From positions 687,001 to 751,000 of the forward strand of contig JAJGOT010000217.1 of assembly GCA_022457155.1 (NCBI GenBank): a stretch of DNA of 64,000 nt, given 5' to 3'. Positions 10,550 to 22,300 of this stretch are shown one piece after another. Both the position numbers and the translations under genes were made by a program. Numbering within the stretch: position 1 is the first letter of the stretch; each line of letters opens with the position of its first letter. The notes below the pieces were generated by a model. That model did no database searches. It was not told the DNA's origin and was given only the letters and a program-made list of their open reading frames with translations. This stretch comes from Cladopsammia gracilis. Lineage: Eukaryota; Cnidaria; Anthozoa; Scleractinia; Dendrophylliidae.

Positions 10550-11670
10550 TCAAATTTAGGTTGAGTTCCGCCTTAAGAAAAGGGTAAGCTAACAGCCACG
10601 AGAATGCGCACTAAGGCGACAATGGTAACAAAAAATGTTAAAATTGAGACTATGTGTTAGCAGCTATGGACAGCTGTTTCAGCCTCAACGCGCATAGCAA
10701 GTGAAGCAATGGAGCTTGAACCGATCAGCTCGACGGGTGATGTTACATTCGATTACGCGTTAAGGAAGTCTGAAGCTTGTTCGCGCAAGCGTTTTCCCGC
10801 GCTTGGCGCTGTCTGTACATGTAATGGTCTGTAATTGCTCTATTGGTTTCAGTTAGATTGTCTGCGTCTTTTGATTGGGATTACCCAGAGTGATTACGTT
10901 AAAAGCCGCTTTATGCAGTAATTGTACGCTGAGGGCTAAGCCCGAAATGTCTGGACATGCACCGTTATACATTTAATTTCGCACCTAAGTTTGTCCACTT
11001 CGTACGTGCCACGCAATTATGGGTGTCAAGTTCGCGCGCGTTTGGTGGATGAAAATAATTCTGATTAGACTCAGATTTTCCAAATGTTCCAGTTCCGGCA
11101 GTTTTTAAATCCTTTGGTTTTGCATTGCTACTCTTTCTGATTGGCTAAAATATCTCGCGCCACTTTCTCAACCATTCGGCGTTTTCCCGCGCGTCGCGCC
11201 GACGACAGGTATTCCGTACGAGTTCTGATTGGTTCACTGGATTGCCTGCATCTGTTATGATTAGCCATAGTAATTACTTTGGTTTTGGTTTTACGACAAT
11301 CAATTAAAAATTGCTTTAATAATTACCGTATTAACTTGAATAAACTCCTCTCGTTTAAGAATGCTAATTGTTTATGCGCATCCTTTCTGCACCCGAAAAT
11401 CATGTCGCAACGCATACTACGTCATGCACGAGCGCGCGCGCAAGGGAAGAAATCTAAACAGATAAAGGGCTGATATCTTCACCAATTCTCGACAGATCGT
11501 GTAAAAATGAACTAAAATGATGGGAAGTTAAAATTTTTCCCATTCATTTTTCTACCCACGTCACGCGACGTCACCAACTTGCAGCTGTTAGGTCGTTTAA
11601 AGATTAGATTTCTTTTAAGGGACGTCACCAGTACTAGTTGAATGAATTTGCTTAACAGACATTGGGGCCA
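10550..11670. repeat. Diverged internal repeat in non-coding DNA
   Basis: Two segments, about 10,820-10,930 and 11,215-11,330, share an ordered set of words: a TATTGGTT/GATTGGTT word, then TTGTCTGCGTCT or TTGCCTGCATCT, then GATTAC/AATTACTT and a final AAAANYGCTTTA. Both follow a GCG-rich block (TTTTCCCGCGC). This looks like a diverged direct repeat. No coding signal. Confidence 0.4.
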
Positions 11671-11679
11671 TATTGAGTA

Positions 11680-12111
11680 AAGGCCTATTTACACGCTGCG
11701 ATTTGTCGTGCCGATTTGTTGGCCCCGAGAAATCGTGAAGCAAATCGGCGTGTGAAAATGGCGACCCGATGCGCGCGCGATTTCAGTCCGACATGTCGGC
11801 CGATTCGGAAAAAATCTGTGATCGCTTCACAGATTTTCCCGCGTCGGGGCCGATTTTAAGAACGAAAACGCAATCTGGACAAGAAATCACGCAAAACAAA
11901 TTATATCTGCAGTATTTAAACTAACAACAACCTAGATAACCTATTGGATACCATTTGTTTTTCAAGAAGTTCTTAGCAGAAAAGTTTTGAAATAAAAAAA
12001 AGTTCATGTACAATGCTTGCACTGTACAAAGAGCGCGCGCACGATTTGTCGTGGCCGACAAATCGGCCCGACAAATCGGCCCGACAAATCGCAGCGTGTA
12101 AATAGGCCTTA
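11680..12111. mobile_element. Foldback MITE with CAAATCG-rich arms
   Basis: The left end AAGGCCTATTTACACGCTGC pairs exactly with GCAGCGTGTAAATAGGCCTT at the right end, followed inward by CGATTTGTCG and CGACAAATCG. The right arm has tandem CCGACAAATCGG units. A TA or TTA duplication flanks it. No coding frame. Confidence 0.8.
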
Positions 12112-14595
12112 AGGAAGACCGATTTTTTCAAAGTTAGGGTCACCTTTCAGATATCTTTAGTATCTCCAAAACAAAGTCGGCCACCCCCGATTTCTTTCTT
12201 TTTTTTGCATTTTGAGCACGAGTAACTCATTACCTAGCTGTAGCAAAAGTTTTATAAAAAAATCAATGTTAGAAGATTTCTGCGCGAACGTCCTTAAAGC
12301 AAATGAATTATGGATAATTAAATATATGAATAACTGCATCGCGCAGTCACGTAAACAATGAATAACAACAAAATTGTTTATACTTTGAGCAAGCAAATGT
12401 TAAATACCTGCAAAAACACGAACAGAAGTCGCATGGAAATTGCCCCAGGGCTTAAGTTTCAGCGTGAAATTACTATTTGTAGTAACTAAACGGGTAGATC
12501 AAATCACTCAGCTGTTTCTGACCAGGTACCACTGTGAAAAAGCGTGGGAAACTTGAAAATCTCTCTGTCGTAACACGTACAGTTCAGAAAAAAGCTCGCT
12601 TGCTAAAATCCCAGCCAAAACCAACGGCAAATAAAAGATATTTAGAATTAACTCAGGAATACCCATTGAAAAGACTTCTTAGAAACTAACAGGCTTGTTT
12701 CCGTTTTCTACCACAGAATCGAAAAAGCTAACAATTGTGGTTGACCTTTTCTGTATGTTTAAAAACAAGTTTTCAAGTATACGGAAAATATGAAAGAACA
12801 CACTTTGCTTGACGGGTCGATCAAGTGAATGTAGCTGTTTTTGATCAGGTACCGCTGTTACCAAGCGTGGGAAAGCAGAAAAACTATCTTCCATAACAGG
12901 TACTTTTACTACCGAGTTGGCTCGAAGAAGCTAAATACACGTGGAGGTGAAATTTCTCAGGAGGGGCTCTCTTAACCTTACTTGTTATGTTAAAACAGGT
13001 AAAAAGACGTTGACATGGCCCGAGTAAACTGGTGGCTTATTTATTCTGAACATGTGCTGAACAGTTACGCTCAGAGGTTAAATAAATGACTAAATTGAGT
13101 ACACTGAACCGGAGCCATCTGTCGCGCGTAATATTGTGTACTTTATAAATTTGTTTATGAACAGGTGCTAATGCGAAGTGGAGCCAAATCACACAAATTA
13201 TTTACGATTTCGTCAAAACAGCCATTAATTGTTTGTTTATGCTGATGAATACTTAAAAAAATTTCATTTCGCGTTGTACGCCTACAGTTTTCTGATACTG
13301 ACGTAGCCCAGATAAAAATGTGGACTGTAAAGCATGGATATACATATATGGAAAATACTGCTTTGGACCTCTAACATCCATCCTGCATGAGTTGATATAT
13401 ATATGAATGTCCTTAGAATTTCATTTACTCATGGTACTCTTTAACTTCTTCGATCAAATAAATAAACTGCGGTCAAAACACAGAAGCCGAGCATTAAACA
13501 AATAACTCCACTTCTTTACTTTCAATACAGAATGATACAATACTTAAAAATCGTAAATAGACCTAAATAGAATCTCGAAATGCACAGACTACTGGCTAGT
13601 AGAAAGCGAGGCACAATTACTGCCAGTTCAAGCTCGCATTTTTTGTTATGAAAAATGTATCGGTTAGTCATTATCAGGTTTTTTGTCATAGCAAGAGTTC
13701 GGCGTTTTCTTAAAGTATCAGTCAATCCTCAGAGTAAAAAATGCGAAACAAAAATAAATGATCAATCAGATCTCCCCAAAAGGAGCAACATTTGAATGGC
13801 CACATTGTATAATTTCGCCATCCGAGGCAAAAGTTACAGTCACTGACATAAATACACGGCCCAGGGTTTGACCTTAAGCCGTGAACTGTTGTACATGTGT
13901 CGATTTTTTATACCTACAGTAAAAACTCTAGCATGCAAATACATCCGCCTTTCAACGCTCCCATCCTTAGCAGCCGGAAGCGAAGAGAGACGGGCTGTAT
14001 TCCTACACTAAAAACTCGGCACCAGCGTGCGCAGTGACGATGATTAGTACACAATATGGCATCAAAAAAGTGAGTTAGATTTAATGTATGCAACAAAACT
14101 TTGTATTTTACGAGAAATTTTGTCTATTTGAAAAAGCAGAAGCTCTTTTTGAGTTTCGTAACAAACGCTTATTTGTAATCAGTCTATGTGCATATTTATT
14201 ATACAAATTCAGTTGTATTTCCCTTCCATAGCGATAAAGTGCGCGGTAACTTGACCTTTCCACCGCTGTGCCAAAATTTAAAACTGCCGGTAAACTGAAG
14301 AAATCTCCATTTTGCAAAATTTAGCCATTGAAACGAATTTACAAAATTCCTTAACGTTCGTGTGAAAAAAAAAAAGACTACAAAAATGCTGCTCATACTT
14401 TAGGATTTCATCCACAGACTCATGAGCAAAAAAACATGCATCATTGACAACACTCGAAGATTGGCCAGACCCAGCCATGGTTAAATTAAAATAATTATTA
14501 GTTTTCAAACTCATTCTAACATCTTCTATCGACCATCTTTCTTTATTTATCACCTCACTTGAAGCTTTCGACATTGCGGATCCTAGCAGGTACTG
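12112..14595. other. No feature seen
   Basis: AT-rich sequence with only short random open frames. Two segments around 12,460-12,560 and 12,800-12,890 share GACCAGGTACC/GATCAGGTACC, TGTGAAAAAGCGTGGGAAA-like words and TAACACGTAC/TAACAGGTAC, so a diverged repeat may be present. No gene recognised. Confidence 0.4.
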
Positions 14596-14599
14596 ACGT

Positions 14600-14760
14600 A
14601 GGATCAGGCGTGTCATGTATAAACTTAGTACATGGTCTAGTTCGCCACGAGTCGCAGTCGTTAGAGCATCCGACCGATGTACGGATGGTCATAGTTTCGA
14701 TTCTTATCGGGAACCAAGAGTTTTTTTCTTTGTTCCACGCTCGAGACACGATGAAAACTA
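14600..14760 (+). mobile_element. tRNA-derived SINE, copy 1
   Basis: A tRNA-like head has an A-box-like GTTAGAGCATCCGACC and a B-box-like AGTTTCGATTC, followed by GGGAACCAAGAG. The same head, in opposite orientation, is at 15,985-16,115. The B box deviates from GGTTCGAATCC, so this is a degenerate pol III promoter. It is not a functional tRNA: no cloverleaf can be completed. Confidence 0.6.
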
Positions 14761-14774
14761 CATCTTTCTTTCAT

Positions 14775-14808
14775 TATTTTGTTTATTTATTTATTTATTT
14801 ATTCATTT
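14775..14808 (+). repeat. (TTTA)n microsatellite
   Basis: About eight TTTA/TTAT units directly downstream of the SINE, possibly its AT-rich tail. Confidence 0.7.
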
Positions 14809-14809
14809 A

Positions 14810-15980
14810 TCCAGGGACATTTGATTAGCACATATCGCTAGTTTAAACAGAACCCTGGCTAAATTGACAAATTAAAAAGCTCATACTAGATATCACTGAC
14901 AGTACATACAAACATAATTGCGAACAAAAATATTAAAACAAATATATAAAATATACACATAGCTATAAGAACACGTAGAGCGAAGATGGCGTTTCGCCAG
15001 GATCTTAAACTCCTTGAGGAGTCTCCTTTTAATGTCCTTAATGTCCTTCTCAGGACATTAAAAGATACAAGTCCTCGTACAACTGAATTCGTAGCGGAGT
15101 GAAATTGCTGCTCTTTTCAAGCGATCAAGAACACCCTCCGGGTAAACTCAATTCGGTCGACCCTTGAACACGTGCAAGGCACTACAGTACCTGTTCGGTT
15201 CCCGCTCAATTGATCAAATGCTCTGAAATAGAAGACACTGTAGTACCTGCTTTGATCAGATGTTCTAGAACACTAGTGACTACTTGTTTTCTTTGTAGCC
15301 TGTAGCACCACCAGTAAATTTAATATACCAAGGGGCGTCTCTTTAATTGTAGTGGGGTTTGTTGCAAGCATAATACGATGATACATGTAGAAAGAACACA
15401 TCCGGGCCGAATAAATATCCACTGTTAAATATGCTTTATTCTCGTGTCACTGATGATCATATATGGATATTAACTGAGTAAAACAAACTTAAAAGCCAGC
15501 TGATTTGCCCGACTGTTAAATGAACAGCGCAAAGAACACAAGCTGTGGTTGGTCAAAAGTTGTGTTGAATGAGGTTTTAGAATGAAACCGGGCCAGAAAT
15601 AAGACATGCGTTTTGATTGATGAGTAAACTAACGACGTTTATATCCACGCCGTAAAAACTTATAACGTTATGTTACAGGTTTTACAGTTTATATTATAAC
15701 TGAAAGAATATAAGAATAGTGGAGAAAACAAACGCTATGTACGTAATATAAGTTTAGCAAAACACACAAACACGCACAAGTTCACCGGCCCCATACTTAG
15801 GAAGCCATTCTCTCGAACTGGTGTTTGCGCTTGCTTCAGATCATGAGTGTGTTCAACAAAAGTCGAAAGAATGTGCCATGGGTGTCAAATTAGAAAATTC
15901 ATGCTAAAATTTGATTTTTATGGAATAAAACACAGTAAATGCGATGGTCGAGCATGAAAATAATGAGCATGTAAATAGGA
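14810..15980. other. Unassigned non-coding DNA
   Basis: No credible coding frame. A short palindromic segment (TTAATGTCCT and AGGACATTAA) lies at 15,030-15,062. Nothing else was recognised. Confidence 0.4.
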
Positions 15981-15984
15981 CAAA

Positions 15985-16115
15985 AAAAAAAACAACATTG
16001 AGTTCCCCGATGGGAGTCGAAGCCATACCCTTCCGCAAACTGGTCGGATGCTCTCTCGTGGCAAGCTAGCGGCCTTTTTACCAGGTTCACATGCGACAAA
16101 CGCGTCCTACACGGT
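15985..16115 (-). mobile_element. tRNA-derived SINE, copy 2
   Basis: Read on the minus strand it gives GAGAGCATCCGACC, then GGCTTCGACTCCCATCGGGG and AACTCA, matching the A-box and B-box region of the copy at 14,600-14,760. The better-preserved B-box region supports the tRNA origin. Confidence 0.6.
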
Positions 16116-16119
16116 GTTA

Positions 16120-19085
16120 ATTTTACGCTTCCGCTTAATCCAAACCCAGTTGGCTCATGAACAGAGGCATGCATAATTCATCTTAAAAGGAAATACTGCA
16201 AGAGAAAGAGACGCTGCATTTTTTGAAACTGCTCTAACAATGTTACTTTAACATTGTGGAACAGGTTGAATTCGCGCAAGCAATTACTTTAAAACAGACT
16301 TATACCATCTTAACCGCTGACTACTCTTTCTTGTTTTGAAAAGTCGAGGTTTGTTTTCAGTTTGTAACTTGTGCATTGAGTAATTACTGCATTATGCGGA
16401 CACGATTGTTGACTTGTTAAGGCTGATTGCTTTTGTATTTTTGTTCATAAAGAAGTTACACCCTTAACCGCACAATTCGTATTTCAAATTCCAAACTTTT
16501 TTAAAGACTGTCGAAAGAATGCCTTATCATTTTATTACAAATTATTGTGGTAATTGCATGTTTTATTATTTTAATGCAAGGGTTTTGTGAGTCATAAAAC
16601 ATTTGTAAAAACATTTGCAAAAATAAACTGTCTAATAGTTACTGGTATATAAGGTCATTTAAGTGAATTTTTATCGTCTTACATAATTGCGCTTACTAAT
16701 AACTTCTCGTTTGCCTCGATCATTAGCCAAGTCAGAGGAAATGAATGCCAGCTATCCCCCCCCGGCATAACAAGGCTAAACGGATCAACTGCTAAAAGAG
16801 CCTCACATTTTATAATCTCGTTTGATCATGAACTATAATTGGCGATTTCAAAATTACGCGGGCATTGCCATCTAGACTAATCCCAAGTAACCGTTATATT
16901 AATCAAGCCATTACATGCGAATCAATATATAAATAACAAAGCAACAACTTTTTCATTTACCAAAATTGGATTTCCGTTGTATCTTAGCTGTTCATAATTC
17001 AAAGGCAAAGCGTGTTTTAATTATTCCGAGCAATTTGAAAACCCATCCCTACGTTTTTAAATTAATTGTCTTTGTAGTTTCCTTTCTTCGAGTTCTCAAA
17101 GCCTAAATGTGCGCCTTGAATATTGACCATGTTCATATGTACACCTGTCGACGTACTTTCCTTCAATAAGCTCTGATTCTATTTCTGTTCATTTTGTCTG
17201 AGGACAAAAATTCGACTCCTCTATCTTGTTGAAAAAAAAAATACGGAAACAAAACAAAGAAAGGCATTTGGCAGTGCCACTTTTCGGCGTCGCTGGTCTC
17301 GCAAATTAACGTGATGAAGAGAGACGCCGGGGCGCAACATGCCACGAACTTGTTAACTTGCCAACAAAATAATAACATGTAATAAATAAAGAACTGCTTA
17401 AACAATGGCTTTAGTTGTAAAATATTCTTTTTGCAGTAGCTCTTTTGGACCAACCAAAAAAACGTTCTAATCCAACTCGGCCAAATACATGGTATGTCAC
17501 TTTAAAACAAGATACGAATAGATACTAAACGCATTACTTCGGTAGTAACGTAATGAAATTAACCGTCGCTTTATTAACAAGAACAAGAGTAACTAACATT
17601 TTTAAGATGCAGTTTGTTTAAGGGAGCCACTCTTGGATGTTTTTGACATGCAACGTTTCTCTTACAACTCGTGAAAAAGAAATGACAAGTTCTGCCTTTG
17701 TCGCGGTGAAAAAGCGCGTGACTTTTCATAACATTAACACCTCATAAAATGCCTCTCTTTAATCGCTGCAAGCAGCTCGCATTGGTTTTGACCATTTTTG
17801 TTCAAAATAAAGTGCTATCATTTTTTACTGTTACTGTTACTGTTACTGTCATTACAGAACTGAACTGTGACGTTGATTTGTGATATTAGATAAAAGAAAA
17901 AGATATATTCTGTTCATGGTATTCTCTGCCGGTATCCCGAACTTATTAAAGCGTCGGTTTGGAAGAACAATAGTAGGAAAGCAAACAAATTCAACTTCGA
18001 AAAATCAACTATTTCTCTTGAAAAATGGCGCAATTAATTAACACAGCTATCCGCGTTGTTTTATTAGCATATCACCGTATTTATTTGCCTAAACATTTAA
18101 AGCAAGCTAAGCAATATCAGCCAATTATCTGATTTAATTAAAAACTTGAACAATTTTAAGATACCCGCCGCTGCTAAATCATTCGGTATGAAAGGCCTTT
18201 TTCAAAACTACCTACAGTATTAAACACGAGAACAAAACCTGATAATTTGCCGCTGAATAAAAATAATATCAATCAGAAAAACAACTGTAATTATTTAAAA
18301 ACTCCAGCGATATTAGTTTGTAGAAACGCTTTTAAATTCTACTCAGCACCGAGCCTTGAGTTGATACACCTTTAAAGCGATGGAGAATGTAAGCATTTTC
18401 GCATTGTTTCCGACTCGGGGATCACAGGTTAATTTTCTTTCGCGCCTTATAAAGTTTAATTTCATAAGGTTAACCTTACTGGTGTTTTTGCGACGAACTA
18501 TGTCATTACAACTAGAAAACTGTGATCAACTCGTGATCTTGCCTTAAAGAAAACCACCTGATTCTTTGTCTGAATCATTCCCCGATCAGCGCCACCTGCA
18601 ACCAGAGCTGTTTAAATTGTGGGTGAATAGGCATTCTGTGCGCGTAATTAAGTTGGCAGGTCAGTGTTATGCTAATGACCAAGATTGGCGCCTCGTGCGA
18701 GCCATTCAACTGTGTCAAGCTCCATTGAAGCGTGTACACAATAGCAAACGTCACAAAGAATACGTTAGAAACAACATTGGCTGTGCCCTGTTGGATTGTC
18801 AAAACAGCCGTAAGCTCTTTGGCAGTAAAACGTAACTTGGCGCACACGTTTAGAAACCGCAGAAACGCGAATTTACAAAGCAAATTAAGCGTCACCGTTT
18901 AGAAAACGCACAGAGATTCTACGAGGAGAGTTCGGAGTCGACAGACGCAAGATTTGGAGGGCAAAAGCTTGAAAATTTGAGTTCCCGCCTTTTTTAATTA
19001 CCCAGCAAGATTTTACTACGAGGGAAGTAGGAACGTGAATTTGCCGTCGAACACACCTGATCAGCGAATCGTGAAGAGTTACATC
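16120..19085. other. Upstream region of the TMEM255-like gene; little repeat content
   Basis: This stretch, unlike its surroundings, has no recognised MITE. It includes a short ACTGTT microsatellite at 17,825-17,852. The last few hundred bases probably contain the promoter and 5'UTR of the gene starting at 19,086, but no TATA box or other clear core element was identified. Confidence 0.35.
17825..17852 (+). repeat. (ACTGTT)n microsatellite
   Basis: Four to five tandem ACTGTT units. Confidence 0.75.
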
Positions 19086-19358
19086 ATGCCTTCAGCGAAA
19101 AGTCCAAGAACGTCGGTTACATCACACTCTGCGGACCAAAAACTGCTTCGAACCAAAGACGTCGTGATTCATCGAAGCTCTGAGCAAAGCGACAGTTGTC
19201 TGTGCTTCGGAAAGCGACTCGTGGCTCTTCCGGTGATCGGGTTTACAATATTTTCCATTGGGTGTCTCCTCGGCATTGGTTATTTTAGCATCCATCGAGT
19301 CACGTCTTCTGCATATCACACAGAGGGGTTGATACCTTCGTATGTTACGGCCGCAGTG
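19086..19358 (+). CDS. TMEM255-like exon 1
   Basis: 91 codons from ATG to GCCGCAGTG, followed by donor GTGAGT. It encodes the polar N-tail, helix 1, a short extracellular link and the first half of helix 2. Confidence 0.75.
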
Positions 19359-22300
19359 GTGAGTACGAAGCTTTGTTGCTTGTATTATTCTCAATTGAAC
19401 ATCCGGTGAAAGGAACTATAGCGCCAGTTAGTTTGTGGATAAGCGTTGTTGAGCGAAAAAGAAATACAACACAGAAAGGCCATAATTGTTGAAATATCTC
19501 ATGCCTTTTTTTCGCCCGAATTTATTCACCATAGATTATAAAGAGTCATTTGAAAATTAACTGTCATGTTTTTGGTTAAATCTTTTGTTGTATGAGTGTT
19601 TCGATGGGAATCCCTGGTCACGAATTAGCGCCTAATTTGTGGGTGAATATTCATTTAACAAAATTAATTTGTATAACAGCAAAAACATAGGGTTCAAAGA
19701 CATGTATCAAAAACTTGAACCAAAGAAGCTTTTCTGATTTGACAGTTAATGCGCGTCCGAGCTTAAGCTTATATTTGCAAAGCGAGAATTCAAATGTAGG
19801 TGTTTTCGTTATGGAGTTAATAGAAACCAAGAAAAATTGCCATCCAAAATGCTAGCTTATTTTTTCTATAAAAAGGTTTTTGTTATCAAGGCAGCTTCGG
19901 TATAAAAATTTAATTCTTATGCTGCATTTTCTCCAATGACTTCTTAAAAGTTTAGTAAAGGATATTAGTTACCTATGTCAACAGACACAAGTGTTTGACG
20001 CTTTTGCATATTCAATGCATTCACGAAGCTTGTCGAAATTTGGGAAAGTTCCATTGGTTCAGTGCATATCAATCCACTGGTCTTAGCAATCCTAGAGAAT
20101 TTAGACGAAATATTCAGGATAAGGTGAGCATACCAGATTTAAAAGAACCGCGGAGAAAGTATTAATGGCAGGAATAAACAGACTTTGGCATCTTGGAGTC
20201 GAATTCAAGTTACGAAACAAACAACGGAATTTGAAAAACGTCGACGCGTGCGTTAAGTACGCTTATGTCGAGACATTCGAGCAATATCGGAAAATATCCC
20301 ATGCTGCGAGGGAGCAAAAAGACTTAGGCACCGTGAAACAGTGTTTAGATCTTTGGCCAACTGCTTCTTTTGAAATTCAAAGGTGATCGGTTTGTTGAAG
20401 TGAAAATGTTTTCAGGCGCAATTCTAAAGACACGTGCCGCGGCTAAAAGCAATTGTTCTATCACCCTCTACGCGTGTGGCTTCAATGATACACTTCAATG
20501 CTTTGTTTTCCTTGTACAATATTGCGCTCTGGTTCTGTAGCTGAAAGCTGCATTTGCATAAAAGTGCTTTTTTGCCTCCACGGATCAAACGCAGAGCCGC
20601 TAGATTTAAGTAAATTAAGAGTAAAATCCCTGAAGCGATTTAATACTCGTCATAACAGGATAAGAGAGATTTTGGAATTCAGATGAAAAGTTATGATTAC
20701 TCCCTTTTGCATTGGAGGTTGGATAATGAATGGAATGTCACAATCAATTATAAAACCCTGACGCTGTAGATCGCGACAAAAAGCTCTGGCACATTGCGGA
20801 AATATTCAAGTACAGCATAAAGCGCCTGAAGATTGAAGGATCAAATCATGTTTACCAAAGTCAAGTTCCGCACGTGTTCATTTGCATAGCGAGTAATTAT
20901 GGCCGCGTGCCGCATTTCTTTATATTTGCATGTGAAAGAGTCTAATTAACAGGTTGTAAAAATGGGTTATTCTGTTTTTAATCCTTAAGGTAGCATTAGC
21001 GACGTTTTCAGAAGGTTTGATCTTGTTTTAACATACACAAGATCATTTTTAGCGTGAAGTAACAACCTAGTGCTCGTTAACCAATCAAATCAGACGGAAT
21101 TTCAGAGAAGACGGAAGTAGGTTTCTATTTGTGAAAAAGAGACTGAGCTGAATTGTCTTCTTGGTTTGATATCAACAAAGATTAAACCAACTGTTAATTG
21201 AAAAATCTGTAAACAAAAAGTCGAAGTGACTGAATGTTGAAAGAAACGCAAATAGAAGAAGTCAAAACGGAAAAATCACAACAGTAGAAATAGTCGAATG
21301 AATCAACAACTGCTAATGCTAAAGAAGAAGTTTTTTCTGCAAGTTAAAATGCGCAAAGAAGTCAGTTGCGATTTTTAAAATGTTCTGCCCAGCGACAGAC
21401 CCAAACAAACATCGATACGTGACATTTCATTGGAGTTTACTATTCACTGAAAATAATTCAGTTCTTTCTTATCTTGATTAGTTTTGTTTAACTCCGGCTG
21501 TCCGACGACTCTGAGGGTTGGCTTAGAAAAGATTTATGAAACCTAATCTCTGATCTTTGCATTAGCATAGGTTGTCAACTGACAAATCAATTCAATGATC
21601 TTCTATAAAACACTGAACCTGTGCTTTGAAATCGTGGCGAGAAAGCGCAGCACATTTCTTTTGTCCTGTTTCGTTTTGTGTTTTTTGAAATTAAATCAAC
21701 ACTTGTGGTCCAAGGTGATAAGAAACCACCTGTTGGCGATCACGTGTTGGCGATCTCAATTGCACGGAAAGAAACACATGTTACAGTTAGCGCTGGTTTT
21801 TACATGAAAGAATATTGGAAATAACTGAAAGGTTTTTCGAGTACCAGTTTGCGGTGAATTGCTTTTTGACACTGAACTTTTAGTGATCTGTGGCAAAAGA
21901 TCTCAATATTGCAAACTACTTTCGAGTACTGACAGGAGTGTCAAAAATAATTTGATTACGGAAAAGACTACTTTACACGTGCCCAAACGTGATCCTACAA
22001 CTAGTTATTGAGTTGTATTCCTATTTAATGATGAATGAAAATTTACTAAAAAAAAATCAGAAAGTGTGACATGATTGTTGTTTGCGATGGTTATTTCCTT
22101 TTTTTAATACAACTTAGTTCTTATACTATCAGTGGTATCTACAAAAGTGACAAAAACAAGATTTCATTTGTAGAAGTTAACTATAAAAAATAGCAAGATT
22201 TCATTTGTATAGAAGTCAACTTACTGCAAAAATAGCAAAATTTCATTTGTAGAAGCGAGTAACTATAAAATTCCTCATAAACCTTTCATTTCGTTATATT

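Noticed and set aside
18566..18895. Overlapping open frames of 89 and 106 codons just upstream of the TMEM255-like gene
   Set aside because: Both strands are open and neither peptide has a domain or splice context; more likely promoter or 5'UTR sequence.
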